A stretch of DNA of 64,000 nt from Undaria pinnatifida. Taxonomy: Eukaryota; Sar; Phaeophyceae; Laminariales; Alariaceae. The position numbers and the translations under genes were made by a program. The notes under the pieces are model-generated. The model made no database searches, was not told where the DNA came from, and saw only the letters and a program-made list of their open reading frames with translations. Location of the stretch: contig JABAKD010000029.1 of assembly GCA_012845835.1 (NCBI GenBank), forward strand, positions 3,002,970 to 3,066,969. Direction: 5' to 3'. This document shows, one piece after another, positions 31,691-43,772 of this stretch (its first letter is position 1; every line of letters starts with the position of its first letter).

Positions 31691-33057
31691 CTAGATTGGT
31701 GTGCTTCCATCGCCTTCGCGTTAGATATGCAAGCTTGGTACCCGTTGTTTGGTGTCGGGTAATTCCGTGCCGTGGCAGGCTTCTGACGACGGCGGCACCT
31801 CCCCTCCTTCACGAATTTAAAATTCATGAAAAGAAAGGAACAGGGGGACCATTGCAACAATTGTGGGTACGGACGTTAACGGGACGGCGGTAAATAATGA
31901 AGCTACGCAGCTGAAACGAAAGGCAAAAAAAAAAAAAAAAACAAGCGCACGTCGCATAGCAAGGCAGCAACCGCGGCAAAAAGCAGCGGCGGAAAGCAAC
32001 ACAAGGAATGAGTGGACGAGTTAACTGAGGAATATGGCGCAGTATGCGAGTCTTTGTACAAACAAAGGAGCGCAAAAGTATGTGCACAATAATGCAATTC
32101 TGAGAAGGACATGTGAACCACAACCACCAGCTGTAGAGACAGGCGGAGGCGGTCAGACAGCGACAATAGCAGAAAACAGCGGCCTAGCAGCAGAATACAT
32201 TGCTTAAGAGATGAGTGCAAACGGGAGGGAGTTGGCAAATACAGCGGAGCATGCGAGCCTTTCAATATATACGAAGAAACGAAACTATGCGTGGGCACAT
32301 GACACCCGGTTCAATAAAAAAGAACAAGATAAATCATCAAGCGGCTCTAGTATCCGTGTCGTTGCCTCATCCTAGAGAGAGCCAACTATGTGGTTACTGC
32401 TTGCTGTGTCTGACGACAGCAATGACCACACCGCAATCATCGCCTGCATCCAAAACGGAGCACAAAGTAATGGGGCAAAGGAAACAAAGGAAGGGATGGA
32501 AAAGCAGGAGAGCGGTTCAGCAACTACTGCATCACACAGAAACGATGTCGCGGTAGCCACAACCGCAACAAGCGGACGAGGCAGCAGTAACATCAACCCT
32601 TCCCGGCAAAATGAAATGACAGATGAAGGTAGGCATGCATGGCGTACGTGACCAATAGACAAGCAACATTATTATTGATCAACAGCGACCACCTCCAGCT
32701 TGATCACGAGCAAGCATGGAGTTGGGTTTGATCACGAGCAAACGTGCAGGATCATGGGTTAACATGTTTGCTCGCTCGGGTCAAACATCACCGGTTTGAT
32801 CACGCACGAAGTAAATGCAAAAACAGGGAAACATCAACATTAGTGGGAGAGCAAGAGTGAAAACATCACCAGAAAACCGTGATCGGCATCCAGTCATGTG
32901 TACCCGATACACTATTAATAATGATGAATTCGCAAGCGATACCAGAGAGCATATCGAGCAAAACAACAATGACCCAAAGTGCAGCAAGCTCAGCGTACCA
33001 CAGCGCCAACAATTGAATTGAATTAAATGAAATTAAATTTAATTATACGCGTATGAA

Positions 33058-33118
33058 AATACGTGGAAGTGTGGTGAGCTAAAGCTTCATTTTTCCTCAT
33101 CCGCCGGAGGAAAAAAAT
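33058..33118 (+). repeat. Short poly(A)-ended module shared with 10.2 kb
   Basis: Contains acgtggaagtgtggtgagct, aaagctt, a T-rich step and catccgccggaggaaaaaaa. It matches 10199-10283. It looks like the 3' end of a poly(A)-ended retroposon or a very short SINE-like unit. Confidence 0.55.
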
Positions 33119-33164
33119 ATAAAATAAAAAGAAATAGTAAATTGAGTGACAGCTCCTGAAGTGG

Positions 33165-33645
33165 AAAGACGAGTAGCATGTTAGCAATACAGCAGTGGTA
33201 ATATAACAGGGAACATTGGGAGGACGAGTAGCATGTTAGTAATACAGCAGTGGTAATATATCAGGTAACGTTGTGACGAGGAAAGGCACAGACCCAGAGG
33301 AGACTGGTTGTTGTCCCCCTCGACATAGGAGACAACAACACGGCTCCACCAGGCGCAGACCCTCCCATTGCAGGCTAAATAGCAGTCGCAGGAAGTGGGG
33401 CATGTGAAATAAAGCAGTAGCAGTATGTACAATAGCGTTACAGCTCGGGAGGACACAGGCCTAGAGGAGACTGGTTGTCGTCTCCCCCAACATGGGGGAC
33501 AACAACACGGCTCAACCAGGCGCAGACCCTCCCATTGTGCCGTTGTGGCTGGGGAACACAACTCAAGTACGTCAGGCATGGGTTCAGTAGTTACGAAAGT
33601 CGTCAGTAGTTACGAAAGTCGTCAGTAGTTACGAAAGTCGCGAGG
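33165..33645. repeat. Cluster of tandem duplications
   Basis: A roughly 58-bp duplication (gagtagcatgttag...gtggtaatat, 33170 and 33228), a 90-bp unit repeated at 33286 and 33459 (agaggagactggttgt, acaacaacacggctc, aggcgcagaccctcccat), and a 19-bp unit (cagtagttacgaaagtcgt) three times at 33587-33640. Confidence 0.8.
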
Positions 33646-33814
33646 TTCCCCTCTTATCAACACGAGACACGTACATCACTGCTGTCTAATCTCTCAGCGC
33701 AAGGCATTGCTGTTGTTGTGGGTGAAAAAATTCGAACATCGTACGACTTTGGGCCTCGCCTGCTGTAGGCAGTGCTCACGGGGCACCACAAACAGTGGAG
33801 AACAAGCAACGCAA

Positions 33815-34070
33815 GCAACAACGCGCGGCAACAGCAGCGACGCGCGGCAACAGGAGCAACGCGCGGCAACAGCAGCAACGCGCGGCAACAGCAGCAACGG
33901 CAGCGACGGCACCACAAACAGTGGAGAACAAGCAACGCAAGCAACAACGCGCGGCAACAGCAGCAACGCGCGGCAACAGCAGCAACGCGCGGCAACAGGA
34001 GCAACGCGCGGCAACAGGAGCAACGCGCGGCAACGGCAGCAACGGCAGCGACGGCAGCGACGGCAGAGAC
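33815..34070 (+). repeat. Minisatellite with CGCGCGGCAACAGCAGCAA core
   Basis: About a dozen 15-18-bp units organised as two blocks, each preceded by caccacaaacagtggagaac (33783 and 33911), so a higher-order duplication of about 128 bp is also present. It lies in the 5' non-coding region of the Copia element. Gln/Arg-rich frames across it are not genes. Confidence 0.85.
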
Positions 34071-34841
34071 ACACGTGCGGATAAAAGGCCTGGGAGTTTC
34101 CGCAGCCAGTACACCCGTGGCGCGCACTCAAACCACTATCCCGCATCACTTCGGACTTATGCTCTTTGCTTTTCTTTTATCATTTTTCAGCTGGCTGCCG
34201 GAAAATCTAGGGCGGGGGCCTGACCGGGTGTACTGCTGTTTAACTCCCACCTGTGCCGACGGAGAGGGCAATCGGAACTGGAGGGAGCCATGGTGAGAGC
34301 AACGATGCAGACACACTCCAGGGTAGCGTGCTCCCCTGGGTGTGCCGTGGACCCCAAAAGATCAGCGGATACGGGTCGAAATAGTACAGTCTCACAGCAG
34401 CAATACTACTGCGTTGTAATATGGGATCCACTCGCAAAAAAGTTTCAAGACAATGTACAAGTGAAACAAGAAACAAAAACGCCCAGAAAAGACGAGATGA
34501 CAGCATGTTGAAAGCGACGCAATTGGGTATCGACGCGGGACGCGTGCAAAGGCGGCACCGTGTCCACCTAACTGCTGCAATGCACCGTGCCCAATTGACT
34601 TCTGATGGACAGGCTGGGCTCCCAGGAGCGCGCGCAAAAAGTCGCGCTCACGCGCTCTGAAAAAGAGGAACAAAATGAGCGATGATGCGCTCGGAGCACA
34701 AAAGATACAGCAGCAGAGGAGCACAAAAGAAGCAGCAGCAGAAAAAGCAGCAGACAGAACCACGACGAGAAACCCAAAACTAGAGGGAGATACACAGGGT
34801 GAACGCCCGCGAGGGCAAGCGCGTATCCCGGATGGACACCA

Positions 34842-35329
34842 TGTTACGAATCGGAGCCTGATTGGCGGAGTCAGTCTGGGATCAGGGTGGACATGCGAGT
34901 ATATTCATGGCGAAGAAGACGAAGGTATCTAGCCTACTAGCATCGCAAGGTCCACACACAGGCTGAATAGGTAGCCCGCATCAGGTATTCATAATGACTG
35001 ACCTCCGTAGGTCCGATACGACCGAGTTCAGAAGGCGCTTGGGCGTTCCTCGGAGAAAGAGGGAGCAAGTCCCTTGTGCCAGTGCTCAAGATGGGAAGTC
35101 TCCCGAGAAGGTAGCGTGGAAATAGTAGCTTGATTGCTGATCCGAAGGTTTATGAACGTGAACCCAAGGACTTGAGGAATTGTAGAATTAGAATTGGAAT
35201 TCTAAAGTATTGTTGTGGCAGGGTGGGGCAGCCACACCCGACTAAGGGAGGGGACATAAATAGCGCGTCCCCTACTATAACAAAAACGCCTGTCATAGTA
35301 ACTCTTGAAACTGTCACTGAACCGTAACA
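34842..35329 (-). repeat. Upstream (5') LTR of the Copia element
   Basis: 488 bp. On the minus strand it is followed at once by the primer-binding site (34841 to 34827), complementary to a tRNA 3' end of the form ...CCCGGATGGACACCA. I cannot name the tRNA. Confidence 0.92.
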
Positions 35330-35333
35330 GATA

Positions 35334-35671
35334 CTCCAGCAACTGTGGTGTTCTTAGCCGTGGCTTCGGCCTTATGGGTTCAAAAAAACATTGCATCGTT
35401 CCTCTTCTACCCGTACGAAACCAAGTGCAAAGCACCACCAGCCAGAGCGGTGTACCAGCTCAAGCGATACACCCTGTCATCACGCATTTTCAGGGACACG
35501 CACTGACATCTGTGATAGACTCAAACTGTGTAGGGCACATAACGTTTGGGGTTCGATAGACATCGCACGTCATACATCTTCTTCTGCTGCACAACAGCCT
35601 ACCAAGCATGCAGCACTTCTAGGGAGAATATAAAGGGGGGCGTCCTTCTGTAACCCACAGGTTTTACCGAC
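35334..35671. other. Unassigned spacer
   Basis: Flank of the Copia insertion. Nothing recognisable. Confidence 0.4.
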
Positions 35672-35906
35672 ACGCGCGGCCGCGGGCCCGGTGGTATCAG
35701 ATTCGAGGACCTCCCCTGGTAGGCTCAGAGTGCGCTTGTCCACAATGCAGTAGTTCGTTCGCTATCACACGGGGAAGTGCTATGCCATTCGACATGGCCC
35801 TTTCCGTCCATCTCTCAAGAGCTCACAAGAAACGCCAACAGCGACGGTGGAACTCCCTGACATATTGCATCCAACCATTATGCACAGTAAAATGCCCAAT
35901 GATAGG
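35672..35906 (+). repeat. Direct repeat flanking Gypsy relic, left copy
   Basis: Matches 38978-39184 at high identity, with one extra stretch of about 25 bp (near 35733-35760). Near its start is TGGTATCAG (35692-35700), the beginning of a primer-binding site for initiator tRNA-Met used by many LTR elements. It could therefore be the LTR-proximal 5' leader of a plus-strand Gypsy-type element. Confidence 0.6.
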
Positions 35907-36549
35907 TACAGCACCCTCCCGAAGCCCATCTCGGGCTACAACCACAAGCTATCTCAGACCGAGTGTAGATGTGATATACATAGCGGTCCGTACGTTGGGC
36001 AATGATCTAGCTCAACAAATCGTGGTCAGATTCACCACGACCTACGATTTACCACGTTCGCTGACCGTTAACAATGATTGCTCAGCAGCTGCGTCGTCAC
36101 TAGTGCATCTTGAAGCAAACCACGCACCACGCGTCACATCTCCAATTGCGCATGCAACTTGCCGAAATCCAGACCATATAAAAACGTGCATTCCAGTACG
36201 ATGGCCACCCGTAAAGCGGAAGCATCATACCCGGACATGCTCTGTCTACATATAGGCTCGTCGATAAACCGCAGGCTGTGGCTGCGTCAGGCACTATCAG
36301 CGCTCTACACAGAAACTCCAAGTCAGAGCCACCAGAATGTCAAAGCACAGAATTCGGGACCCCCCCCGCCCCGAACCACGATATGATCACAAACGTAGCC
36401 CATACCGCTTTACGAGTCCCCGCGTCTGCTTCGCGTTCAGCCGCAGCGCCTTGACGTCTTTTGGTAGCGCGGCAGGCGCGTAATGGAACACGCGCGACAC
36501 CGGCTCCCAGGTGCCCGCCTCCTCCTCCAATTCTCCACAGGCCACCTCG

Positions 36550-36690
36550 ACGTCGATCGTCATCACCCCCGAGCGGCAGTCGCGGCAAGACTCTCCCTAA
36601 TTTCACGGTAGGCGATCACGTTCTGGTGGAGGCTTCGCCCGCCCCGCACTTGCACCTGATCGAAGCCGCACCATCATAGGCTCTACGCGT
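36550..36690 (+). pseudogene. Possible Gypsy integrase C-terminal fragment
   Basis: A short stretch reads LPNFTVGDHVLVEASP, resembling the F.VGD.VLV motif at the end of Gypsy-type integrases. Surrounding sequence is too decayed to confirm. It lies on the strand opposite to the nearby gag-protease relic, so if real the region is rearranged or holds two elements. Confidence 0.3.
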
Positions 36691-36873
36691 GCAGGTGAGT
36701 CGGCCAACAACACCCGACGTTACACGTCAAGGTTCGTGCGAATAACGATGTCGCGCAGCATCTTGGCACAATCCGCGGCTGGAACCATGGTCAACAGGGT
36801 TGTCGATCACCGTCTTCAACACCCTCACACGATCTTGCATCTCCAACTCGGGATGCTGGAATATCATGGATCG

Positions 36874-37764
36874 TTAAGACGGCAGCATTAGTGTAACGTT
36901 GTTATCCACGTTACCTGGCGCAACGCCGACCGGCCCGAACGCCGTGACGGCCATCGCCGCCGGCAGCACAGCACCAGCGTCGGGTTCGCCAACAGCACGA
37001 GCTGTAAGCTCCACCCCAGCGCCATTTTGACGCCCCCATGCCTTCAGTGCAGATGCGCTTAGCTGCGCCACGACGTCGATGCCGTGTTTCCCTCTCAGCG
37101 TTTTCTGTCCGATGATAACCACATCGCCTCCCTCAGGGAGCATATGAAACGGCATTGTAAACCGGACTGGTCTCTAGGTGTTTCGATCGTTAAGTGAAGC
37201 GGACACGATTGATTGCGTCTCAATATCACACTCCTGGCCCAGCGACGTCACCACACGCGTATGTCCAACACACGCCTGCGTTAACGCGGTTCCCGTCATT
37301 CCCGGCTGTCCCCGCAGGGCCTCCACCAGCTCCTCCGACATTGCTGTAATGCCTGAACCAGAATCCATTAGCACCCTGACCTCAGCAGCCGGGGCAGCAT
37401 CGGGAATCGCAAGGCGCCCCTCGAGATGCTGCATCAGGGCCTCCAAATACGCTTCGTTCTCTACCGAATCTACGTTTGTGCCACCACATCCGCCAGCCTG
37501 CACGACCGAGGCAAGTGCGGAACAAACAGTGCTGGAATCTCCACGCCACTGCCGTGACGCGGGTGCCGGCGGCTGCACCGGAACGGAGTGAAGAATTGGC
37601 GCTGCATTCTGTTGCCCAGCGCTTTGAGAAACCTGGTGCTGCACCGTCTCGTTGAGCCCATTATCAACTGGCGCCATCTTCTCCCGCGGCACGCGAATGC
37701 ACACGTAGTCGCCGTCATTCTGCGTAGAAGCCTCAGGGGCAGTAGGTTCGGTCTCCGCAACCAC
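36874..37764 (-). pseudogene. Gypsy-type protease region
   Basis: A 196-codon open frame (37764-37174) ends soon after VRVLMDSGSGITAMSEELVE. D-S-G is the aspartic protease active-site triad, at about residues 134-136, followed by the usual hydrophobic-Thr pattern. After a frame change the minus strand continues with EGGDVVIIGQKTLRGKHGID (37130-37070), a conserved stretch ahead of RT in such elements. RT itself is absent. Upstream in the same orientation is the gag relic. Confidence 0.75.
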
Positions 37765-38905
37765 CGCTTTTGAGGCGGTCTTTTATAGCTCAAGGGATGG
37801 CAGACGCACGGGCCATCCCGGTTGTCTTGCTCCGGGTATACTGAGCGGGACCGCTTGTGGACTGCCGCTGCTGTATGGGGGTCTGGTCGTGGCTCTGGCC
37901 ATGGAAGCCTTTCCCCGCCTCACCCTGCAGGCGTTGGGGGCAGTCCCACCGCTTGTGACCCTGTTAGCCACACAAGAAACACTCGTTGCTGTCGTACCGA
38001 CGGTTCCTCTTTGCTTTCACACCAGCTGCCTCGGCACTCTCGCGTGAATAGTGCTCGTTTCAGCAGTACTTCCCTTCAGCTTGGTCCCCGCAGCAGTCGC
38101 CGACTTAGCGTCACGCTGCTTTGACGTTTGCCGGCGTGCAGTATCGTTGGCCTGAATTACAGCTTGATCCCGTTGCTTCTTGGCAATTATGCTGTACAGT
38201 GCGTCTCAGGATCATGCGCTGCGATATCGAATGGCATCTTCCTTTCCACTTTGCGGCGGAACTCGAGAGGCTCAATTATCGCTGCTATCGCCTCCACCAG
38301 CACCTTACCATGCTTAAGCGACCGTCGGGCTTGACCACCTCCGTGGGTCCGCTGTCGGCAAGGGGTTTCCGCAGGGCACGCTTTTGCATGAGCACCCTGC
38401 TGTCTACCGGCACGCTCGCATCCATGTTTAGCGCAAGGATATCTGGCGCAAAATTCCTCATCACTCGTCTGATGCACAGCAACGTCAGCAAACGTTTCGA
38501 GCCCTTGCATTAGCTCCTCCCCGGAGAGGTCGACCTACGGCTTGCCATCGTAGAACGTACCAGCCGCCATCATTTTGGTCGCCGTATCTACCAGCTCTTG
38601 ACTCCTCGCGAGCACTCGGTCTCTCCACTACCGCTGCTCGTACTCCGAGTAAGCAACAATATATTCGCGCATAAAATCGAATGTAACAACATCACCAACC
38701 AACCTAGGCGGCCTATCTCCCCCGATTGTTACCTTGATTTTCGGCTTCAGCCGGCCGCTGGCTCGGCCTCCACCTCTCGGGGTGCCCCAACTTGCAGAAT
38801 GAACTCCGCAAGCGCCCTGTGCTCGCCCTCCTCTTGCTGCTGTAGGGTTTTCCATTGATTTCGGCTGGTGTCCCACACCAACATGCCAAACAATGCTTTC
38901 CAACC
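37765..38905 (-). pseudogene. Gypsy-type gag relic with zinc knuckle
   Basis: On the minus strand an N-terminal gag-like segment (KIKVTIGGDRPPRLVGDVVT, FDFMREYIVAYSEYEQR) is followed by ELMQGLETFADVAVHQTSDE, then by frameshifted sequence. Near 37980-37940 is a CCHC zinc knuckle (C-F-L-C-G-stop-Q-G-H-K-R-W-D-C) with the correct C-x2-C-x4-H-x4-C spacing but an in-frame stop inside it. The zinc knuckle would bind RNA in the virus-like particle. The gene is dead. Confidence 0.7.
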
Positions 38906-38977
38906 TCCGAAGAGCAATTTGGTCACGTTTCGGGCAGTAAGCAGAACTTACTCAATTCAATTGAATGGTACCGATTC

Positions 38978-39184
38978 GCGCGACCGCGGGCCCGGTGGTA
39001 TCAGCTCCGAGGACTTCCCCTCGTAGGCTCAGAGAGCGCTATCACACGGGGAAGTGTCATGCCATCGGCCATGGACCTTCCTGTCCATCTATCAAGAGCT
39101 CACAAGAGACGCCCACAATGATGGTGGAACTCCCTGACAAATTGCATCCAACCATTCTATACACGGTAAAATGCCCAATGATAC
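38978..39184 (+). repeat. Direct repeat flanking Gypsy relic, right copy
   Basis: See 35672-35906. It has the same TGGTATCAG near the start (38997-39005) and the same end (aatgcccaatgata). The two copies have clearly diverged, so this is older than the Copia and TRIM insertions. Confidence 0.6.
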
Positions 39185-40754
39185 GATCACACCGATACAA
39201 CGAAGAAAAAATACTTTCGTAGCGTAGTCTAAGCCCGAATTCAGCTGGGAGAGCGAAGAGTCGAAAGTCGTTTTTGCAAGCTGTGCGTGACACATTCATC
39301 GCGCGTGTTACGGGGTGTGTATGTCTTCACGTAGGGTATATATATCGGAGACTCCCCACAACAGTAGATAGAACTTGGGTGATCAGGGTGTGGTTTAACG
39401 AAAGCATTTAGTCTATAGACTAGCCCGTTAACTTTTCTGTTCACGGAAATTGGTCATATAGTGCCTTGAGGAGGCCTAAAACAATACGGAGTGTAGGGTT
39501 TCCACGTAGAAATAATCGCAGGTAAATTGTGCGTTAGCTTGGAATTTTAACCGGAGTACGTTTCACCGGGTTTTTGTGTCGTGGAAAATTTCAGGAAAAT
39601 GCTGAATAAGTTCAAGGGGTTGGGGTTGGTTTGACGAATTACCCCTTACGAAACAACTTAAGTTTAGTGTACAGTGCGAGTGGCCCGGTCGCTGTGACAT
39701 GCGAAGCACATGCGGGATAATTTGCTATTTGGCCGGCAAGAGCGCAGCAGCAGACAACAGCAGCAGCAGACAGCACACACAACTAGGGCAATCATCACCC
39801 TCAAACGAATCTCAGCAGCGTATGTATGGCGCCTGGTGCTCGTCATACTTCGCCGCCGCAGCAAGCGGGTAGGGCTCGTCTCGTCCTGTGTGTGGTGTTC
39901 GAGCGAACTCCTTTGTTCTGAAAATGCTGAGTCAAGTTCCTAGGGTCTGCCGCGCTTCGCGGGGTAGAATCGAGTTTCTTCCCGAGAGGTCACCCCACGC
40001 CGTTGACGACTGCGGTAGCTACCGGGCCCGCCACGGTTGAATGCAAGCAGCCTTGTATGTATACTGCTCATGTTGCCGCCCCAACCGCCCTGATTAGGGG
40101 TGTGTTACCGTGTGTGTGGAGTCTTGGAGGTTGTTAAAAACATGAACAAACTTTAGTGGCGTTGGGTGGAATACAAGTACGAGTGGTCGCTTTGGATGGA
40201 GACCGGCCCGCGCCAAAGGAGATTACAGGAGCTATCGCCCCCCACACGGCCAAAACCTAGCAGCATCGGTCTTGCACTACTAACGCCGCTGCCGCACCAA
40301 GCGGGTAGGGATAGTCTCGCTCTGTGCGTAGTGCTCCAGACAGCTCGGTGCTTTGAAATCCACAGCAGTTTGGACGAGTAAGTCCTCGCCCTATCGCCTT
40401 TCGCCCGCGGCTTGCTTGCTTTGTTGGCTACCTGGCAGCTGGTACGAACAGGTTTTGTTTTGTTTTCAACAGCCCGCTAGAGCCGGAGGAAAAACAAAAA
40501 ACACAGAAGAAGAACGTCTTGGGATATTTTTTCAATTTTTTTCCCTGCTAAAATCTACGTGGAAACTATATCTGGTTGATATCGTCTGATTTGCAAAGCG
40601 TGCTCCGTAATTCTCCACCACATACCGTACAGGGCACCTAAGAGCAAAAGGAAGCGTTATCGCATGCTTGGTTTCGTTCGTCATGTGGGAGAGGGTGCGT
40701 TCTAGACAAAGTAAGCCGTAACGGCCTGTCGGATTCCTTACTAGCCTGTAAACG
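39185..40754. other. Unassigned spacer
   Basis: No gene. 39,258-39,420 is a strongly diverged minus-strand copy of repeat C (tttgcaagctgtgcgtgac, gtgtatgtcttcac). A short CAG-rich run is at 39,746-39,772. Confidence 0.45.
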
Positions 40755-41040
40755 ACGCGCGTTCCACGATAGAGGTATACCGTTTTTTGGCGAAAACGAT
40801 TATGAATGACGGGGCTCCTTGACAAAAAAATACTATTACTAACACTTTCGTCGGAAATAGACCATTTGTTTTGCATGATTCTCGTCGTGTACCTAGGCCG
40901 TGGGATTTTTCATCCGGTCTGTAGCAGTTTTTTTCGTCTCCAAATAAGGCTTTTGGGGGAAGATGTCTTAAGCTCCCGAATTGAGGAATCTTCACCCCAG
41001 AAAAAAATGTGTGTGGTGCACCTCTATCGTGGCAAGCGTC
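40755..41040. mobile_element. MITE-1 copy 2
   Basis: 286 bp with GACGC...GCGTC ends, the cacgatagaggta and cctctatcgtgg inverted termini, and a perfect 4-bp target duplication AAAC (40751-40754 and 41041-41044). The internal sequence matches 289-563 throughout. Confidence 0.85.
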
Positions 41041-43772
41041 AAACCTCCCGGTGCGCCTTTCTTAAAACCCACTGCTGTTTCTTGCTAATTATTATGTGTT
41101 CTGTACTGTATGCAAGTCATCCCACGATATAGGGGCTGCATTTTTGAGGCCAGACGTTTCCGACCGGTTGAGCCTCTCAAGTCTTAAGAGTGGAAGCGTC
41201 GGTTAGCATGCTAATTTTACGAGCACGAGGCATGCTTCAAGAACCACCGCATAGACGTTTTGGTCGGGTTGCGCGAACGATTTTCTTCGACGTCATGTTT
41301 TTGTGTGATGGTGGTGATGATATTGAGTTTCTCGTATTATTAGGAGCTTGGAAAACTCTTAGAATATTCTGCACTCCTAGCGTGGGATGACTCGCGTCCT
41401 TTTCAACCTGGAGAACCCGACGTCAGGTGGGTATCTCAACAAGCCCTATATCGTTGACATATGGTTGAAGTTACGGCCTTCAACAAGGGTACCAAGTAGT
41501 TCGGTACTACTCGTAGCCATTTTGAGGGCTTCACTTTTCATCGATCCAGAGCCACTCGCGCATGTGACACCACACTCTTGCGCTTTTCGCTTCAACGTTA
41601 GGCACGTCGACGATATTATTTTCAGCGTTACCACAACAAAACGTGTTGTTAATAATTATTGGTGCTTGGGTGTCCTAAACTCGGACAATATGAATAGTGG
41701 GTACCCCCCCCTTCGTAGCCTCAGTCATGATAGTTTGGCTTTCGGCGTGGGTCCTTCATCCAGAACCTCTTGTTCAGCTCCAGCCTTGTTTTTGAGTTCA
41801 AAAACTCGATGTTTCTAACACGCTGTGTTTCTCATGTATTTCGCTACGATTAAATCTGCTTTGAGACGGTACATTTGTCTTGTTCCGATTTTTTGTTCAA
41901 TATATTCGCAGCGTGCGAGCACCGTTTCGTAATCAACCCAAGTGCGTGGTAGAAATATTGGGGCAGTATGGACCTCCGGACCGACTACTGTTATGCACGG
42001 GTGTGCCTCTCTGGCTTTGTAATCGTGACTCACACGAGGGTTGCTTGGATGTCACTCCTCTGGTATAAGTTGCTCGCTGTCCGCCGGATACCTTGAAAAA
42101 AGGGGGGGGGGGGGCGCTCGTTCATGCAGGCGATAACGCCTGCCAGTTACAAAGGGGACACTGCTATCAATCCTAGCGCCCCAAGTTCAACGGGGTACAG
42201 GGGATACCAAAACAAGTGCATGTAAAAATAGTAACAGAGATTTTATGTTTAATTACTTTTCGTTGGGGGCATGTACCGCTCACAGCTTCACACATCGCCT
42301 CCCTCGAACAGCAAACAATTGACGCATGTCTTCAATTACTCTGTAGTCCGAAACAATTATTTTTCACCACTACCTCTTACTCGTATAGACTATATAATTA
42401 ATGTACTGACTCATCCATATATATGACCAAAACCATATAAACCCGGACTGAAGGTTTATCCCCTAGTGATGCAAACGCGATAGTTGCGGCCACTGCTGCT
42501 GTGGCTCTCACGTCTAGGTTCCCACCATACACTTCCCGTACTCGACTTTCCACTCTTGCAACCACCGTGACACTGACTTCCAACCCACGCGCGCCCTTTC
42601 CCCCGTCCCTTCGCAGCATCTTATATCTAGCTGTCGCCTCTTAAGAACATATTGCGGTAGGGGGAGGGGGTAGCTGAGACCACACGCGAGAGTGGCGATG
42701 TTCTTCGCTCAGTAGCGTGCTTAACCCGTGTTCCTGTTCCCGGAGAGTAACAGTGCTATTTTGGCCGCGAAGCCCAGAAGTTACAACTGCGTTGTTTGGG
42801 AAAGTGCCTCGCCCGTAGCCAGAACCCACCACTCTCACACCCCGACGCTCCCGCGTGCCCTCCTGCCGTACCCTCTATTATCGACGTATTTTCACACGCT
42901 ACGCTTACTTCGTTTGCCATGAGCACGTCGAGCTTCAATATCGACCATTCACCAACGACCATCACTGCGAGAAAAAAAAAACAAGGGGAAACCAAAACTG
43001 GAAACGTATCTACTGGTATGTGCTGAGTCTAATTCGTTCCCAATAGTTTTCCCCTTGGAGCACCGATATACCACAGGCCTACTATGTCACCCCCCCCCCC
43101 CCCCCCTCCCCCCCCGAAGAAACATTGACCACCCCCCGGCAGGATTCTCAGTAGTAGATGAATGTTACTGTGGAGGGTGTGCACGAAACCCTTCATGAGG
43201 CTCCCCACTCGAGAACCCCTATGGCTCACACATTACTCATTTCATCAGAGAAACGAACCGCAACCCAGTGAACCTTCCTATGCCCTCTGGGGTAGAAAAC
43301 GAGCGTGCTACAGCAAACAACAAGACAATATACAGGGGGCGACTCCTGCCGCGATGGGGGGGGGAGAGTTTGTCTATTCCGTTTCCTGAGTCGCGGGACT
43401 CCATACAATGACTCAATGTCGGCCGTCTGAATTTTCGCTCTCGTTTAGCGGTGCCGGTAGTTGTTTCTTGGTCCATATCTGGCACGTACTACCACCTCAT
43501 ACCTGGTACGTACTACCAGGTATAGGCAAAGGGATGGTTGGTCGGGTTGTGGGCTTCAGCTTTTTCTCTCTCAATGTTTGTGTCCGGAGAAGATAAAGAG
43601 TTCCCCAAGTCATGTGCCCCTCCAGGGTGCCGGGTAGTTAATCGCGTGGCGAAACCTGTCAGTGGTCGGAACCGATGACCTGCCAGGAGTCGGAACCGAT
43701 CCGGTTTCCGGTTTCGCCCAAACAGCGCTACTCCCGTTGTTGTCGTCAGACGTTAGTAGCTTCCCAGGCCAC
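41041..43772. other. Intergenic or intron sequence, no gene seen
   Basis: I searched it for the missing C-terminal exons of the FAD oxidoreductase on the minus strand and found none. It contains G or C runs (42104-42114, 43089-43116) and a 20-bp near-palindrome (acctggtacgtactaccaggt split over 43501-43522). Confidence 0.45.

Larger units (their letters stand above)
27155..35329 (-). mobile_element. Copia LTR retrotransposon, complete ends, decayed interior
   Basis: Two apparently identical 488-bp LTRs (27155-27642 and 34842-35329) start TGTTAC and end GTAACA and are flanked by GATA (27151-27154 and 35330-35333). On the minus strand a primer-binding site, TGGTGTCCATCCGGG, starts right after the upstream LTR (34841 downward), and a polypurine tract (AATGGGGGGA, 27643-27652) precedes the downstream LTR, so the element lies on the minus strand. 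A Copia RNase H end is readable at 30120-30340. The rest of the 7.2-kb interior is non-coding with several minisatellites. Identical LTRs suggest recent insertion of an element already unable to code, moved by another element's enzymes. Confidence 0.9.

Noticed and set aside
33707-34296. Gln/Arg/Asn-rich frames of 125-174 codons on the plus strand and Cys/Leu/Val-rich frames on the minus strand
   Set aside because: All arise from the minisatellite inside the Copia element; several frames are open at once, which is typical of short repeats.
37178-37591. 137-codon plus-strand frame rich in Ser, Thr and Pro
   Set aside because: Antisense shadow of the Gypsy protease region.
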